DNA from: Litchfieldella anticariensis FP35 = DSM 16096
Lineage (GTDB): Bacteria; Pseudomonadota; Gammaproteobacteria; Pseudomonadales; Halomonadaceae
DNA length: 64,000 bases
Direction of reading: 5' to 3'
Assembly (NCBI RefSeq): GCF_000409775.1
Contig: NZ_KE332391.1
Location: 613,652 to 677,651, forward strand
The notes beneath the pieces are model-generated. The model ran no database searches. It had not been told where the DNA came from and worked only from the letters and a program-made list of their open reading frames with translations. Within the stretch, counting starts at the first letter, position 1, and every line of letters begins with the position of its first letter. The translations under genes were made by a program, and so were the position numbers. Shown piece after piece: positions 36,763-46,139 of the stretch.

Positions 36763-38046
36763 TTGAGCGACGACTTCCCATTGGGACTGCTGTTCGGCCT
36801 GCTGCTTCTACTTATTTGCCTGTCTGCCTTCTTCTCCAGTTCCGAGACCGGCATGATGTCGATCAACCGCTACCGCCTGAGCCATCAGGCAAACAGCGGT
36901 GAGCGCTCTGCAAAGCGAGTTATGCGCCTATTGGCCAGACCGGACCGACTAATCGGCGTCATATTGATCGGCAATAACCTGGTCAATAATCTAGCAGCGG
37001 CCATCGCCACCGTACTGGCCATCCATTTCTTCGGTGAGGTGACCGGCCCGGCGATAGCTCCGCTGATCCTGACCATCGTGCTTCTCATCTTTGCCGAGGT
37101 CAGTCCCAAGACCTATGCCGCGATCAAGCCCGAGCGCATCGCCTACCCGGCCTCCGTGGCGCTGGAGCCACTGCTCAAGCTGCTCTATCCACTGGTATGG
37201 CTGGTCGGCGCTCTCTCCAATGGCCTGCTGCGACTGGTCGGCGTGAAGAACATCGATGGCGGCACCGACAACCTGACTCGTGACGAGTTGCGCACTGTCG
37301 TCCATGAGGCCGGTACGCTGATCCCCCATCGCCACCAGGCCATGCTGCTATCCATCCTGGATCTCGAGAACGTTACCGTGAATGACATCATGGTGCCGCG
37401 TCACGAAGTCGTCGGCATCGACCTCGAAGACGATCTGGACAGTATCCTGACCCAGATTCGCACTAGCCAGCACACTCGGATACCGATCTACAAAGGAGAT
37501 ATCAACAACATCATCGGCATGCTCCATCTACGTAACGCTGCGCGCTTCCTTTCCAAACCGGAAGTGACGAAAGCAGCCATCGTCCAGGAAGCACGCGAGC
37601 CCTATTTCATCCCCGAGTCCACTCCCTTGCACACCCAGTTGCTGAACTTCCAGCGGCAAAAGCGGCGTATCGGCATCGTTGTCGATGAATATGGTGACGT
37701 GGAAGGACTGGTAACACTGGAAGATATCCTGGAAGAGATCGTCGGCGAGTTCACCACTGATGTCGCTGGCATGCACCAGGAGATCCACCTCCAGGACGAC
37801 GGCAGCTATGTGATCGAAGGTACCGCCAACATTCGCGAGATCAACAAGTCGCTGGACTGGCAACTCCCCACGGATGGCCCCAAGACGCTGAATGGCCTGA
37901 TCCTCGAGCATCTCGAGTCCTTCCCCGATGGCCCGACCTGCCTTCAGGTTGGCCCCGTTCGCATGGAGATCCTTCAGGTCAAGGATAAATTGATTACCTC
38001 GGCTCGTTGCTGGCAGCATACTCGGCGCTCGACACGCCGGAGCTGA
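36763..38046 (+). CDS. corB: CorB/YfjD-type CNNM membrane protein with CBS pair
   Basis: A 427-aa protein in three parts: a DUF21/CNNM membrane domain (residues about 1-190, containing SSSETGMMSINRYRL and FAEVSPKTYAAIKPERIAYP), a CBS-domain pair (about 200-330, with NDIMVPRHEVVGIDLEDD) and a C-terminal CorC_HlyC transporter-associated domain. Homologues act in Mg2+/Co2+ export or homeostasis. TTG at 36763 is the start used by the frame, with GAGGAT about 10 nt upstream. It lies 84 bp after ypjD, probably in one transcript. Confidence 0.9.
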   Translation: MSDDFPLGLLFGLLLLLICLSAFFSSSETGMMSINRYRLSHQANSGERSAKRVMRLLARPDRLIGVILIGNNLVNNLAAAIATVLAIHFFGEVTGPAIAPLILTIVLLIFAEVSPKTYAAIKPERIAYPASVALEPLLKLLYPLVWLVGALSNGLLRLVGVKNIDGGTDNLTRDELRTVVHEAGTLIPHRHQAMLLSILDLENVTVNDIMVPRHEVVGIDLEDDLDSILTQIRTSQHTRIPIYKGDINNIIGMLHLRNAARFLSKPEVTKAAIVQEAREPYFIPESTPLHTQLLNFQRQKRRIGIVVDEYGDVEGLVTLEDILEEIVGEFTTDVAGMHQEIHLQDDGSYVIEGTANIREINKSLDWQLPTDGPKTLNGLILEHLESFPDGPTCLQVGPVRMEILQVKDKLITSARCWQHTRRSTRRS

Positions 38047-38067
38047 GCGACTTGCGGCCAAGACTTT

Positions 38068-39975
38068 TCAGGATTGAGCCAATGGGGACTTGTTCCGGGC
38101 TTCGGCCCAGGCATCGGCTTCTGCCTTGAGATCGCGTACCCGTTTCTCGAGCAGAGGGGATCGCGCTTCCCGTGACGACAATGGTTCGCCGAAGGAAAGT
38201 GCAACGCGAGCCCGAAATCGTCGAGGTGGTTTGGTCAGAGCTCGTCCTCCATAGTGGGAAGTCCAAGACCCCCACAACCCTGCCAACCCCGCTGGCACCA
38301 CTGGTACCGGGTCGCGTGACAGGATCATTTCCAGCCCGCGGCGAAAGCCTTGGATCTCACCATCCGGCGTCAGCCGCCCCTCGGGAAACAGCATCACCAC
38401 CTCGCCCTCACGCAGGGCATGACTGACTTCGTTCAAGGCTCGGCGAACATTGCCAGGATCGCGGCGGTCTGAATCGACCGGAATCGCACCGACGATGCGA
38501 AACCACCAATTGAGCCAGGGCGATTCGTAGATAGGCTGATCCATCAGGAAGCGCAGAGGCCGGGGACTGGCGCCCCCCAGGACCAAAGCATCCATGAAAC
38601 TAACGTGATTGCAGACCACCAGCGCCGGGCCGCGCACGGGTATATGCTGACGGCCATGGAAACGCAGCCGGTAGATGACGTGTATCAGGGCAAAGATCAG
38701 CAGACGCAATACCGGACGCGGTCGGCGCAGCAGTAACCCAGCGCCCACGAACAACCCCATGACGCCCAACCCGGCAACGATCCCGCGCAACCCAGTGCCC
38801 AGCCAGACCAGCATCACGCTGCCATATCCCACAGCCAGGATTACCGCCAAAGCGCTGAGCATGTTGACAGCTCCCAGCATCCGAGACCGCTGTTCCTCAC
38901 GGCTGATCAGTTGAACCAGGGTATATAATGGCACGCTGTAGAGCCCGCCCCCAATGCCCACCAGGGTGAAACCGACAAACATCTGCCAGAAGCGGTCAGA
39001 GCCCATCAGAAAAGCCATGCCATCCATGTTCACCGCCATGGGTGTCAGGCTGGCAAGATACAGGCTGGCAATGCCGAGCAGCATCCCTCCCAGAGACACC
39101 AGCCCCGTTTCCAGCCGTCCCGCCGAGAAATGCGCACATAGTAGCGCGCCAACCCCCACTCCCAAGGCAAAAGCTGCTAGCAATAGATTAAGGGCCGCTT
39201 CGTTGCCACCGAAATTATCACGCACCCAGGCCGGTAGCAGCGTCAACATGCAAGTCACAAGGAACCAGAAGGATGCGACGCCCAACATGGCGGGGAAAAG
39301 GTGCCGCCCCTGCGCCGCCTGCCGTAATATCTCGGAACTACTACGCCAAGGGCGCCAGCCCACGGGGATTTTGGCACACGCTGGCGCAGGTGGGATGGCA
39401 AAGCTCGTTGCCAACCCCAGAAGTGCCACACTGACCAGCACCAGCATCGCCGTCAGCCTGGACCAAGGCTCGGGCAGTGTTGCCATTACCGCGGCCAATA
39501 GCGCTCCAGTCAGCAAGGCAACGAAGGTTCCCAAGCCGATCCAAGCGTTGCCACGCACCAGCTCGGTAGGGGCAAGATGCTGTGGGAGAATGGCATACCT
39601 CACTGGGCCCAAAAGCGCAGACCGCCCCGCCAGTAGCAGGACAAACACAAGTAGCAGGGCAACGCTCTCGAACCACACCGCTACCACCGTGCCAAGCATG
39701 ATCGCCAGTTCCAGCAGCTTCAAACGGCGAATCAGGCGCTGTTTGTCGAGACGATCGCCAAGCATCCCGCCCCACGAAGAGAGCGTCAGATAGGCGAGAA
39801 TGGTACCTGCCACAGATAGTGTAAGAACCGGACCGGGGCGCCAGTCCCGAGGTGGCAGCGCTCCCCAGACCAGCAGCAAGAGGGTCATGCGCAGGAAGTT
39901 GTCATTGAAGGCGCCCAGTGCCTGGGTCCAGAAGAGAGGGGCGAAACGGCGCTGCACGAGAAAGCGCGAACTCAC
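38068..39975 (-). CDS. Fused MFS lysophospholipid transporter and PlsC-type acyltransferase
   Basis: A 635-aa fusion. Residues 1-410 form a 12-helix MFS transporter like LplT (starting FAPLFWTQALGAFNDNFLRM, the LplT hallmark). Residues about 430-635 form a 1-acylglycerol-phosphate acyltransferase with NHVSFMDA (HX4D), the FPEGRLT motif and VPAGLAGLWGS. It resembles the Aas/LplT remodelling pair, in which lysophospholipids are flipped inward and re-acylated, but the acyl-ACP synthetase domain seen in larger fusions is missing. Start ATG overlaps the upstream tetR stop by 4 nt, so the two are cotranscribed. Confidence 0.9.
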   Translation of the reverse strand: MSSRFLVQRRFAPLFWTQALGAFNDNFLRMTLLLLVWGALPPRDWRPGPVLTLSVAGTILAYLTLSSWGGMLGDRLDKQRLIRRLKLLELAIMLGTVVAVWFESVALLLVFVLLLAGRSALLGPVRYAILPQHLAPTELVRGNAWIGLGTFVALLTGALLAAVMATLPEPWSRLTAMLVLVSVALLGLATSFAIPPAPACAKIPVGWRPWRSSSEILRQAAQGRHLFPAMLGVASFWFLVTCMLTLLPAWVRDNFGGNEAALNLLLAAFALGVGVGALLCAHFSAGRLETGLVSLGGMLLGIASLYLASLTPMAVNMDGMAFLMGSDRFWQMFVGFTLVGIGGGLYSVPLYTLVQLISREEQRSRMLGAVNMLSALAVILAVGYGSVMLVWLGTGLRGIVAGLGVMGLFVGAGLLLRRPRPVLRLLIFALIHVIYRLRFHGRQHIPVRGPALVVCNHVSFMDALVLGGASPRPLRFLMDQPIYESPWLNWWFRIVGAIPVDSDRRDPGNVRRALNEVSHALREGEVVMLFPEGRLTPDGEIQGFRRGLEMILSRDPVPVVPAGLAGLWGSWTSHYGGRALTKPPRRFRARVALSFGEPLSSREARSPLLEKRVRDLKAEADAWAEARNKSPLAQS

Positions 39976-40586
39976 GTAATCCTCGGGTCATACTTGAGCC
40001 CGGCAAGAATGGTCGACAATAATTGATCGAGCAACTCGCCTACCTCCAACTGCTGGCCTTGCCAGTAGCCTAGGCGCTCATTGAGTCCCAACTGCACCAG
40101 ACCATGAACGCTACCCCATAGAGTACGCGCCATGCGCCGTGCATCCAGATCATTCAACGCTGGCTGATACTCCTTGAGCGTCGCCTCGACACGCACGAAT
40201 AGGGCCTCGATCATGTCATTCTGGCGCTGGTCGAGCTCGCCTTCCTGTGCCAAGGGATAATCGAACAATAACTGCCAACGATATGGATCACGCTGGGCGA
40301 ACTGCCAGTAAGCAGTCGCCAACGATTTGAGCCGCGGCTCGGGGGGCGTGTCCGCCAGCCCCTCGACCGAACCACGCAACCGCGCGAGCGTCTCGATATT
40401 GACGTGCTGCAGTAGATTGCCGAAGCTGCCATAGAGCTTCAGCAAGGTACTCGGCGCACAGCCGACCTCCCTTGCCAGAGCCCTCAGCGACAGCGTGTGC
40501 GCAGGGTTTTCCTGCAGCCAGGCGTCACATGCCGCCATGACTTGGGCATGCAGCGCCTCCGGCGCATGCTGTCTGGGACGTGCCAT
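39972..40586 (-). CDS. TetR family regulator
   Basis: A 204-aa regulator with an N-terminal HTH (LSLRALAREVGCAPSTLLKLYGSFGNLLQHVN) and an all-helical ligand domain of the WHG type (RMARTLWGSVHGLVQLGLNERLG). The recognition helix has Lys-Leu-Tyr where many TetRs have TLYRHF. It is translationally coupled to the MFS-acyltransferase fusion (overlap 39972-39975), so it probably controls that operon in response to a lipid or membrane stress signal (inference). ATG 40586 is family-consistent; the 38-codon extension is not. Confidence 0.88.
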   Translation of the reverse strand: MARPRQHAPEALHAQVMAACDAWLQENPAHTLSLRALAREVGCAPSTLLKLYGSFGNLLQHVNIETLARLRGSVEGLADTPPEPRLKSLATAYWQFAQRDPYRWQLLFDYPLAQEGELDQRQNDMIEALFVRVEATLKEYQPALNDLDARRMARTLWGSVHGLVQLGLNERLGYWQGQQLEVGELLDQLLSTILAGLKYDPRIT

Positions 40587-40747
40587 CGGCTTCCTCTCAT
40601 TGATAGCGACACAGATCGAACACTGTTTCCGACCAGCATATCGACCCCTAGCATAAACGCAAGCCCAAGGCGTAACTTGCGACGCAATCGGGCTTTCCAC
40701 ATGAAGGCGACTTGGGTACCCTGAGACCCCTTTCGCCAGGAGCCGCT

Positions 40748-41434
40748 ATGGCAGGCCGCTTGCATATCGCGCCTATCGAGCTTTCTCGCCTGTTACCCGA
40801 TCTGATCGGTGAAACACCGCTGCTCACCGGTGCCAACCAGGCGCCACGCCGCCCCCTGTCGGTCATCCGTCAGGAGCGAGGACATCCTCGCCTTGCCACC
40901 GCATTCTGGGGCTTGACCCCACCTTGGCTCAAGGTACTCGATCATGCCCCCCATTGTGCCAGAGCCGAAAATCTTGCATCGCGTCCCATGTTTCAGGAAG
41001 CCTTCCATGCCCGCCGCTGCCTGATCCCGGTCAGCGGTATCTATGTCTGGAAGCCTCAGCCACGTTTCAAGCAACCTTTTCTGGTCACACACACTGACCG
41101 TGGCCCCCTGCTACTGGCCGGGCTGTGGTGCCGCTATCACACTACCCTTACCGCCCATAACGACTCCACTGCCCTGATTACCGTGAATGCCAATGCTCTG
41201 CTGGCCCCACTGACCGACCGTATCCCAGCCATCATCGACCGGGCCTCAGCCACAGCCTGGCTCGATCCGACGACATCGCTGGACGACGTCCGCCGACTGC
41301 TCGTGCCACCACCCTTGGAACTGTTGGGCGCATTTCCGGTATCAAGACGAGTGAACGATCCCTCGAACCAGGATTGGGCTTGCGGCCATCCCACCGGCCC
41401 CATGCTTCGCTGGAATACCGCACAGGAGACATGA
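40748..41434 (+). CDS. SRAP (YedK/HMCES) family protein lacking catalytic residues
   Basis: A 228-aa member of the SOS-response-associated peptidase family, whose active members crosslink to abasic sites in ssDNA through Cys2. The fold alignment is clear: FWGLTPPW, CARAENLASRPMF, CLIPVSGIYVWK, KQPFLV, and TDRIPAII. All four key positions of E. coli YedK are changed: Cys2 to Ala2, Asn75 to Cys70, Glu105 to Val100, His160 to Thr156. AGGAG precedes ATG 40748, so no missing upstream MCGR start is likely. It should be a non-crosslinking pseudoenzyme. Its stop overlaps the M16 protease start. Confidence 0.85.
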   Translation: MAGRLHIAPIELSRLLPDLIGETPLLTGANQAPRRPLSVIRQERGHPRLATAFWGLTPPWLKVLDHAPHCARAENLASRPMFQEAFHARRCLIPVSGIYVWKPQPRFKQPFLVTHTDRGPLLLAGLWCRYHTTLTAHNDSTALITVNANALLAPLTDRIPAIIDRASATAWLDPTTSLDDVRRLLVPPPLELLGAFPVSRRVNDPSNQDWACGHPTGPMLRWNTAQET

Positions 41435-44295
41435 TGCGAACTCCGCTCTTCTTTTCGACTACCCTTGCTGCCCTTGTGGGGAGCTTGGCGCTGAGCCTGA
41501 CGCCTCTACTTGCCACACCGTCATTTGCCGATGATCGCGATGATCGAGAAAGCACCGCCCAGGTGGAAACGCCGCATGTCAGTCCTCACGATAACCGCGA
41601 CTATCGCATCCTGACACTCGATAACGGACTTTCCGTTCTACTGGTCAGCGATCCGGAAGCCGATATGGCCGCCGCTTCGATGAACGTGGGCGTAGGCAGC
41701 GCCTACGACCCCAGCGACCTTGCAGGCTTGGCACATTTCGTCGAACACATGCTGTTCCTCGGCACTGACAAATATCCTGAGGCCGATGCCTACCAAAGCT
41801 ATATCAGCCGCCACGGAGGCAATCACAATGCCTTTACGGCATCTCAGGACACCAATTACTTCTTCGATATCGAACCCGAGGCCCTACCCGGCGCATTGGA
41901 TCGCTTCAGCCGTTTTTTCATTGCTCCTCGATTCAATGCCGATCAGTTGGAAAGCGAACGCAGCATCGTGCATTCAGAGTACCAGGCCCGACTCCGTGAC
42001 GACGGCCGTCGCACCAATGACGCTCTCAATCAGGTACTGAATTCCGACAACCCCACCACCGGTTTCTCAGTGGGCAGTCGCGAGACGCTGGCCAACCGCG
42101 AAGAAGGCAAGCCCAGCTTGCGTCAGCGGGTGATCGACTTCTATGAGCACCATTACGATGCCAATGTCATGCATCTGGCAATCGTTGCTCCCCAGTCCTT
42201 GAACGAACTCGAGGCCCTGGTTCGCAAGCGCTTCGCTGATATCGCAGACCGCAATCTGTCACGCCCCGAGGTAGAAGCGCCTCTGGTGAAAGAAAAAAAT
42301 CTGCCCATGGCGGTCGAAGTGCAATCGATACGTGACAGTCGTCAGGTACGCTTTCTTTTCCCGGTTACCGACCCCATCAACCACTATCGTCACAAGCCAG
42401 CCGAATATCTCGCCAACTTGCTCGGCCACGAGGGCAAGGGCAGCCTCTTATCGGTATTGCGCAAAGCCGGCTTGGCCGACGCACTCTCCGCTGGCGTCAC
42501 TCGAGGCGATGGAAATGAAGCATTATTCTCGATCGATATCAGCTTGACGCCAGCCGGGACAGAACAGTTGCCACGCATCCAGGCCAGCCTCTTCGAGGCC
42601 ATTTCTCTCATTCGCGAGAACGGCCTGGAAGAATGGCGCTACGACGAGCAAGCCAGCCTCGCCAAGCAAGAGTTTCGTTTCCAACAGCATGGCTCACCCA
42701 TGCATAGCGCTACACGTCTGGCCATGAACATGGCCCTTTTCCCGCTGGAAGATGTCAATTATGCCCCCTACCGCATGGACGGCTTTCAACGTGAACAGAT
42801 ACAGAACTACCTGAATGCTCTGCGTCCTGGCAACTTGCTGCGTCTCTACAGCGGCCCAGAGGTCGAAGGTGATGAGATATCTCCCTGGTTTCATGCTCCC
42901 TACCGTGTGCAGCAACCGAGAGACTGGGCAACTGCCGAGCCTTTGGCTGGCCTTGCTCTTCCCGACCCGAACCCCTTCATTGCTGAAAATCTGACACTGC
43001 TTGAGCAGCAAGATGAAATACCACAGCGACTGGTTAACGAGGAAGGCTTTGCCCTTTGGCATCAGGCCGATGCCAGCTTCAACACCCCCAAGGTAGAGTG
43101 GCGCTTCAGCCTGCAATACCCCAATGCCGCCACCAACGCCCGTGATGCTGCCCTGTCGCGCCTGCTCGCTGGATGGCTTGGTGACAGCCTGAACGAAGAG
43201 TTATACATGGCCCGCCTAGCCGGCCAGCACTTCGAACCCTATGCCCATTCCCGCGGCATCACCTTGTCGTTCTCTGGATGGCGTGACCGTCAGGAGCTGG
43301 TGATACGACAGGTGCTATCCCAGTTGATTGAAGGAGAGATTACCGCTGACAGCGTTGCCCGTGTACGCTACGGCCTAGAACGAGAATGGCGCAACGCGCC
43401 TCAGGCATCTCTCTACCGGCAGGCCAACCGCACCTTGGGCGAAGCCTTGATCCGGCCACAATGGCCAACATCCGCACTACTCGAGGCCGTAAAGGAGCTC
43501 GATGTCGAAGACCTGCGCGAGTTCCGTCGAGGCTTCCTCAACGAGTTACGGCTCGAGGCGATGGCAGTGGGGAATCTGGATACCGAGCTTGCCGAGCGCG
43601 AAGCCCGCCTGGTCGCCGAGGCTCTACAACCTCATCTGGCAAGTGATCAGATCCCAGACCTCGAACCCCTGCAGGTAACGAATGGTCTTCCGGCCTTGCA
43701 TCCCGAGACTACCCGTCAAGAATCATTGGTACTTCGCTACTTGCAAGGAGCCAACCGCTCGCTGGATAGCCAAGCACGGCTTGCTCTACTGGGACAGTTG
43801 ATCAGTACACCTTTTTATACACAACTACGCACTGAGCAGCAGCTCGGCTATATCGTCAATGCCAGCTATACACCGCTGCTCGATGCGCCGGGCCTGGCAT
43901 TGTTGGTACAGTCACCGGAGACGCCAAGTGAAGAGATTCAGGCACATATCGACACCTTCCTGGAAGATTTTAGTGAGACCCTGGCAGGAATCAGTGATGA
44001 AGAACTGGCGCCCCACCGCGAGGCAGTACGTGACCAGCTCCTGCAGCGTGATACATCGCTTGGCAGCATGACCGACCGGTTATGGCGAGCCTTGGCTTAT
44101 GGCGATACCGAATTCAATCGGCGCGAACGACTGGCCGAGCAGGTCATGAAGGTTTCACCGGAGGCACTGCGTGAGAGCTGGACGACACTGCGCAAGGACG
44201 CAGCGCTCAATATTACCTTTGACCCTGGCGATTCACCCAGCGATGTGCTGGCTCTAACTGCGGAGCTGCCTCCTCTACCCAAAGGCGGTAGTTGA
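41434..44295 (+). CDS. Secreted M16 zinc metallopeptidase (pitrilysin/insulinase type)
   Basis: A 953-aa pitrilysin-like protease. A signal peptide (about residues 1-31, hydrophobic stretch ending ATPSFA) is followed by an Asp-rich linker, then the inverted zinc motif HFVEH near 101-105 with the third ligand Glu near residue 182 in IVHSEY. The N- and C-terminal M16 halves and middle domain are all present, so it is a full-length monomeric clamshell enzyme that degrades peptides, probably in the periplasm. The second of two adjacent ATGs is used because CAGGAG lies 5 nt from it. Coupled (TGATG) to the upstream SRAP-like gene. E. coli ptrA is the nearest named relative. Confidence 0.9.
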   Translation: MRTPLFFSTTLAALVGSLALSLTPLLATPSFADDRDDRESTAQVETPHVSPHDNRDYRILTLDNGLSVLLVSDPEADMAAASMNVGVGSAYDPSDLAGLAHFVEHMLFLGTDKYPEADAYQSYISRHGGNHNAFTASQDTNYFFDIEPEALPGALDRFSRFFIAPRFNADQLESERSIVHSEYQARLRDDGRRTNDALNQVLNSDNPTTGFSVGSRETLANREEGKPSLRQRVIDFYEHHYDANVMHLAIVAPQSLNELEALVRKRFADIADRNLSRPEVEAPLVKEKNLPMAVEVQSIRDSRQVRFLFPVTDPINHYRHKPAEYLANLLGHEGKGSLLSVLRKAGLADALSAGVTRGDGNEALFSIDISLTPAGTEQLPRIQASLFEAISLIRENGLEEWRYDEQASLAKQEFRFQQHGSPMHSATRLAMNMALFPLEDVNYAPYRMDGFQREQIQNYLNALRPGNLLRLYSGPEVEGDEISPWFHAPYRVQQPRDWATAEPLAGLALPDPNPFIAENLTLLEQQDEIPQRLVNEEGFALWHQADASFNTPKVEWRFSLQYPNAATNARDAALSRLLAGWLGDSLNEELYMARLAGQHFEPYAHSRGITLSFSGWRDRQELVIRQVLSQLIEGEITADSVARVRYGLEREWRNAPQASLYRQANRTLGEALIRPQWPTSALLEAVKELDVEDLREFRRGFLNELRLEAMAVGNLDTELAEREARLVAEALQPHLASDQIPDLEPLQVTNGLPALHPETTRQESLVLRYLQGANRSLDSQARLALLGQLISTPFYTQLRTEQQLGYIVNASYTPLLDAPGLALLVQSPETPSEEIQAHIDTFLEDFSETLAGISDEELAPHREAVRDQLLQRDTSLGSMTDRLWRALAYGDTEFNRRERLAEQVMKVSPEALRESWTTLRKDAALNITFDPGDSPSDVLALTAELPPLPKGGS

Positions 44296-44332
44296 AACAG
44301 ACAAGAGCTGGAGACGTGTGGGCGATCAACCA

Positions 44333-45793
44333 TCAGCCAAAGGCTTGGACCGGCATGATCGCCTCCACGTGCATCACCAGTTCCTCGAGGATCTGACGGT
44401 CCCGGTCAGATAATGCAACCTGATTCAGACGTTCAATTTCACGGGCAAACCCTTGAAGGGTCAAGCTTCCAAGGTGGGTATCGTTCATTCGTGCCCAGCG
44501 GTAAGCTTCCCACTGAACCTGCTCCTCCGCGCTCAGGGTGTCTGGATAACTACGTGCGCGGTAGCGGAACAGCATCTCCTCCAGACGAGGATCCTGAAAA
44601 GCGAACGATGTCTCGCCAAGCTGCCATGGGTCGGTATCGCGCACACGTTGCATCTCCTGACGGTCGGCCGGCGAGAAAAAGCCACCCGAGTAGAGCATCA
44701 GGTCAGGGTCATGAGGCCCTTCTGTCGACGCCGCGGCGAACACGGCAGTTGCCTTGCGCCCAGCCTCGGCATTTGCACATAGTGCCTGCCAGTGCCGTTC
44801 GCACAGTTCACGATCCAAGCCGACCCGCTTGGCCACTTCATCGCTGACGGCCGCGATCGGCAATACCACCGGGCTCTTGTTGACATGGATCACCTTGAGA
44901 GGGATGCGTGCTTCGCCTTCAGCGAGTTCCTCTGCACCAACGAATACACGCTCGCGAATAGCCTCATCGGTCAAAGAGAGCAACGGCGCTGGGTCCACCG
45001 AAAGGTCGTAGACAATGACCCCGTTGGGGTTGGTGGGATGTTCAGCCAACGGTACTACCAATGCAGCACAGCCACGACTGGCGGGATAGCGACGCGAAAT
45101 GTGTAGCACCGGCTTGCGTGAGGGAACATCCAGCAGCTTGGCTACCTCACGCTTGCTGCGCAGCCGCAGCAGGTAGTCGAACAGTTTGACATTGCGAGCC
45201 TTCAGTAGGCGCGCTAGCGCAATGGTCGCACGCACGTCGGCCAAAGCATCATGGGCACCGACATGTTCAATGCCATTGGCACCAGTAAGATGCTCGAGCT
45301 TGAAGCTGGGGGCCCCATCATCACGGCGTGGCCATTCGATTCCCTCTGGACGCAATGCCTGGAAAGCCCTCACCGCATCGATCAGGTCCCAGCGTGAGTT
45401 GCCGTTTTGCCATTCTCGGGCATAGGGGTCGAGAAAATTGCGGTAAAAGAGATGACGGCTGACTTCATCATCGAAACGCAGGCTGTTGTACCCCAAAACA
45501 CAGGTACCTGGCTCACTCATCAACACATTGATATGACCAGCGAATTCACTCTCGGGCAACCCACGACGTTGGGCTTGTTGTGGCGTGATGCCGGTGATCA
45601 GGCATGCCTGTGGGTGCGGCAGGTAATCGTCGGCAGGGCGACAATATAGGGTGACCGGCTCACCGATCTCGCGGAAGTCGGCATCGGTGCGAATAGCGGC
45701 GAATTGCGAGGGGCGGTCACGACGCGGGTCGGCACCGAAAGTTTCATAGTCGTGCCACAGAAAACTACGGGGAGTGGCAAGGGGCTGCGCCAT
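44333..45793 (-). CDS. sbcB: Exodeoxyribonuclease I
   Basis: Processive 3'-5' exonuclease on ssDNA that works in recombination and mismatch repair and binds SSB. The 486-aa protein has DEDDh motifs: FLWHDYETFG (I), LGYNSLRFDDEV (II) and HDALADVRATIALARLL (III), followed by the SH3-like and C-terminal helical domains of ExoI. Convergent with the M16 protease gene, 37 bp apart. Start ATG at 45793. Confidence 0.95.
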   Translation of the reverse strand: MAQPLATPRSFLWHDYETFGADPRRDRPSQFAAIRTDADFREIGEPVTLYCRPADDYLPHPQACLITGITPQQAQRRGLPESEFAGHINVLMSEPGTCVLGYNSLRFDDEVSRHLFYRNFLDPYAREWQNGNSRWDLIDAVRAFQALRPEGIEWPRRDDGAPSFKLEHLTGANGIEHVGAHDALADVRATIALARLLKARNVKLFDYLLRLRSKREVAKLLDVPSRKPVLHISRRYPASRGCAALVVPLAEHPTNPNGVIVYDLSVDPAPLLSLTDEAIRERVFVGAEELAEGEARIPLKVIHVNKSPVVLPIAAVSDEVAKRVGLDRELCERHWQALCANAEAGRKATAVFAAASTEGPHDPDLMLYSGGFFSPADRQEMQRVRDTDPWQLGETSFAFQDPRLEEMLFRYRARSYPDTLSAEEQVQWEAYRWARMNDTHLGSLTLQGFAREIERLNQVALSDRDRQILEELVMHVEAIMPVQAFG

Positions 45794-45887
45794 AAACGAT
45801 CTCTCCAGCAGGCGGGGATGCCAAGAGGGCTCAGCCTAGCATAGTCCCCGGCCTCGCTCAGCCACATCGACCGAGCGGAGACCGCCT

Positions 45888-46139
45888 TCAGGTACGTGGT
45901 AGCGTCACGTTCAGTTCGAGTACCGAGCAATCGTCATCACGATCGAGACTGATGTTGATGGCATCTTGCTCCACCTTGACGTAACGGCGAATCACTTCCA
46001 GCAGCTCACGCTCCAGCATCGGCATGTAATCCGGCTGATCGCGCTGGCTTCGCTGGTGCGCAACGATGATCTGTAGCCGTTCCTTGGCCACCGACGCTGT
46101 CTTCTTGCGCTCGCCCCTGAGAAAATCCAGCAGTTTCAA
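45888..46139 (-). CDS. minE: Cell division topological factor MinE
   Basis: The 83-aa protein starts with the membrane/MinD-binding segment [30 protein letters not shown] and ends with the topological-specificity domain ([19 protein letters not shown]). It stimulates MinD ATPase and drives pole-to-pole oscillation. Its start overlaps the minD stop by 4 nt (46136-46139). The minC-minD-minE order is standard. Confidence 0.97.
   Translation of the reverse strand: MKLLDFLRGERKKTASVAKERLQIIVAHQRSQRDQPDYMPMLERELLEVIRRYVKVEQDAINISLDRDDDCSVLELNVTLPRT

Noticed and set aside
40748..44295. SRAP-like protein plus M16 protease as a new defence system
   Set aside because: The coupling is real, but the protease has a signal peptide and the pair sits among housekeeping genes with no mobile or defence context, so a shared defence role is not supported.
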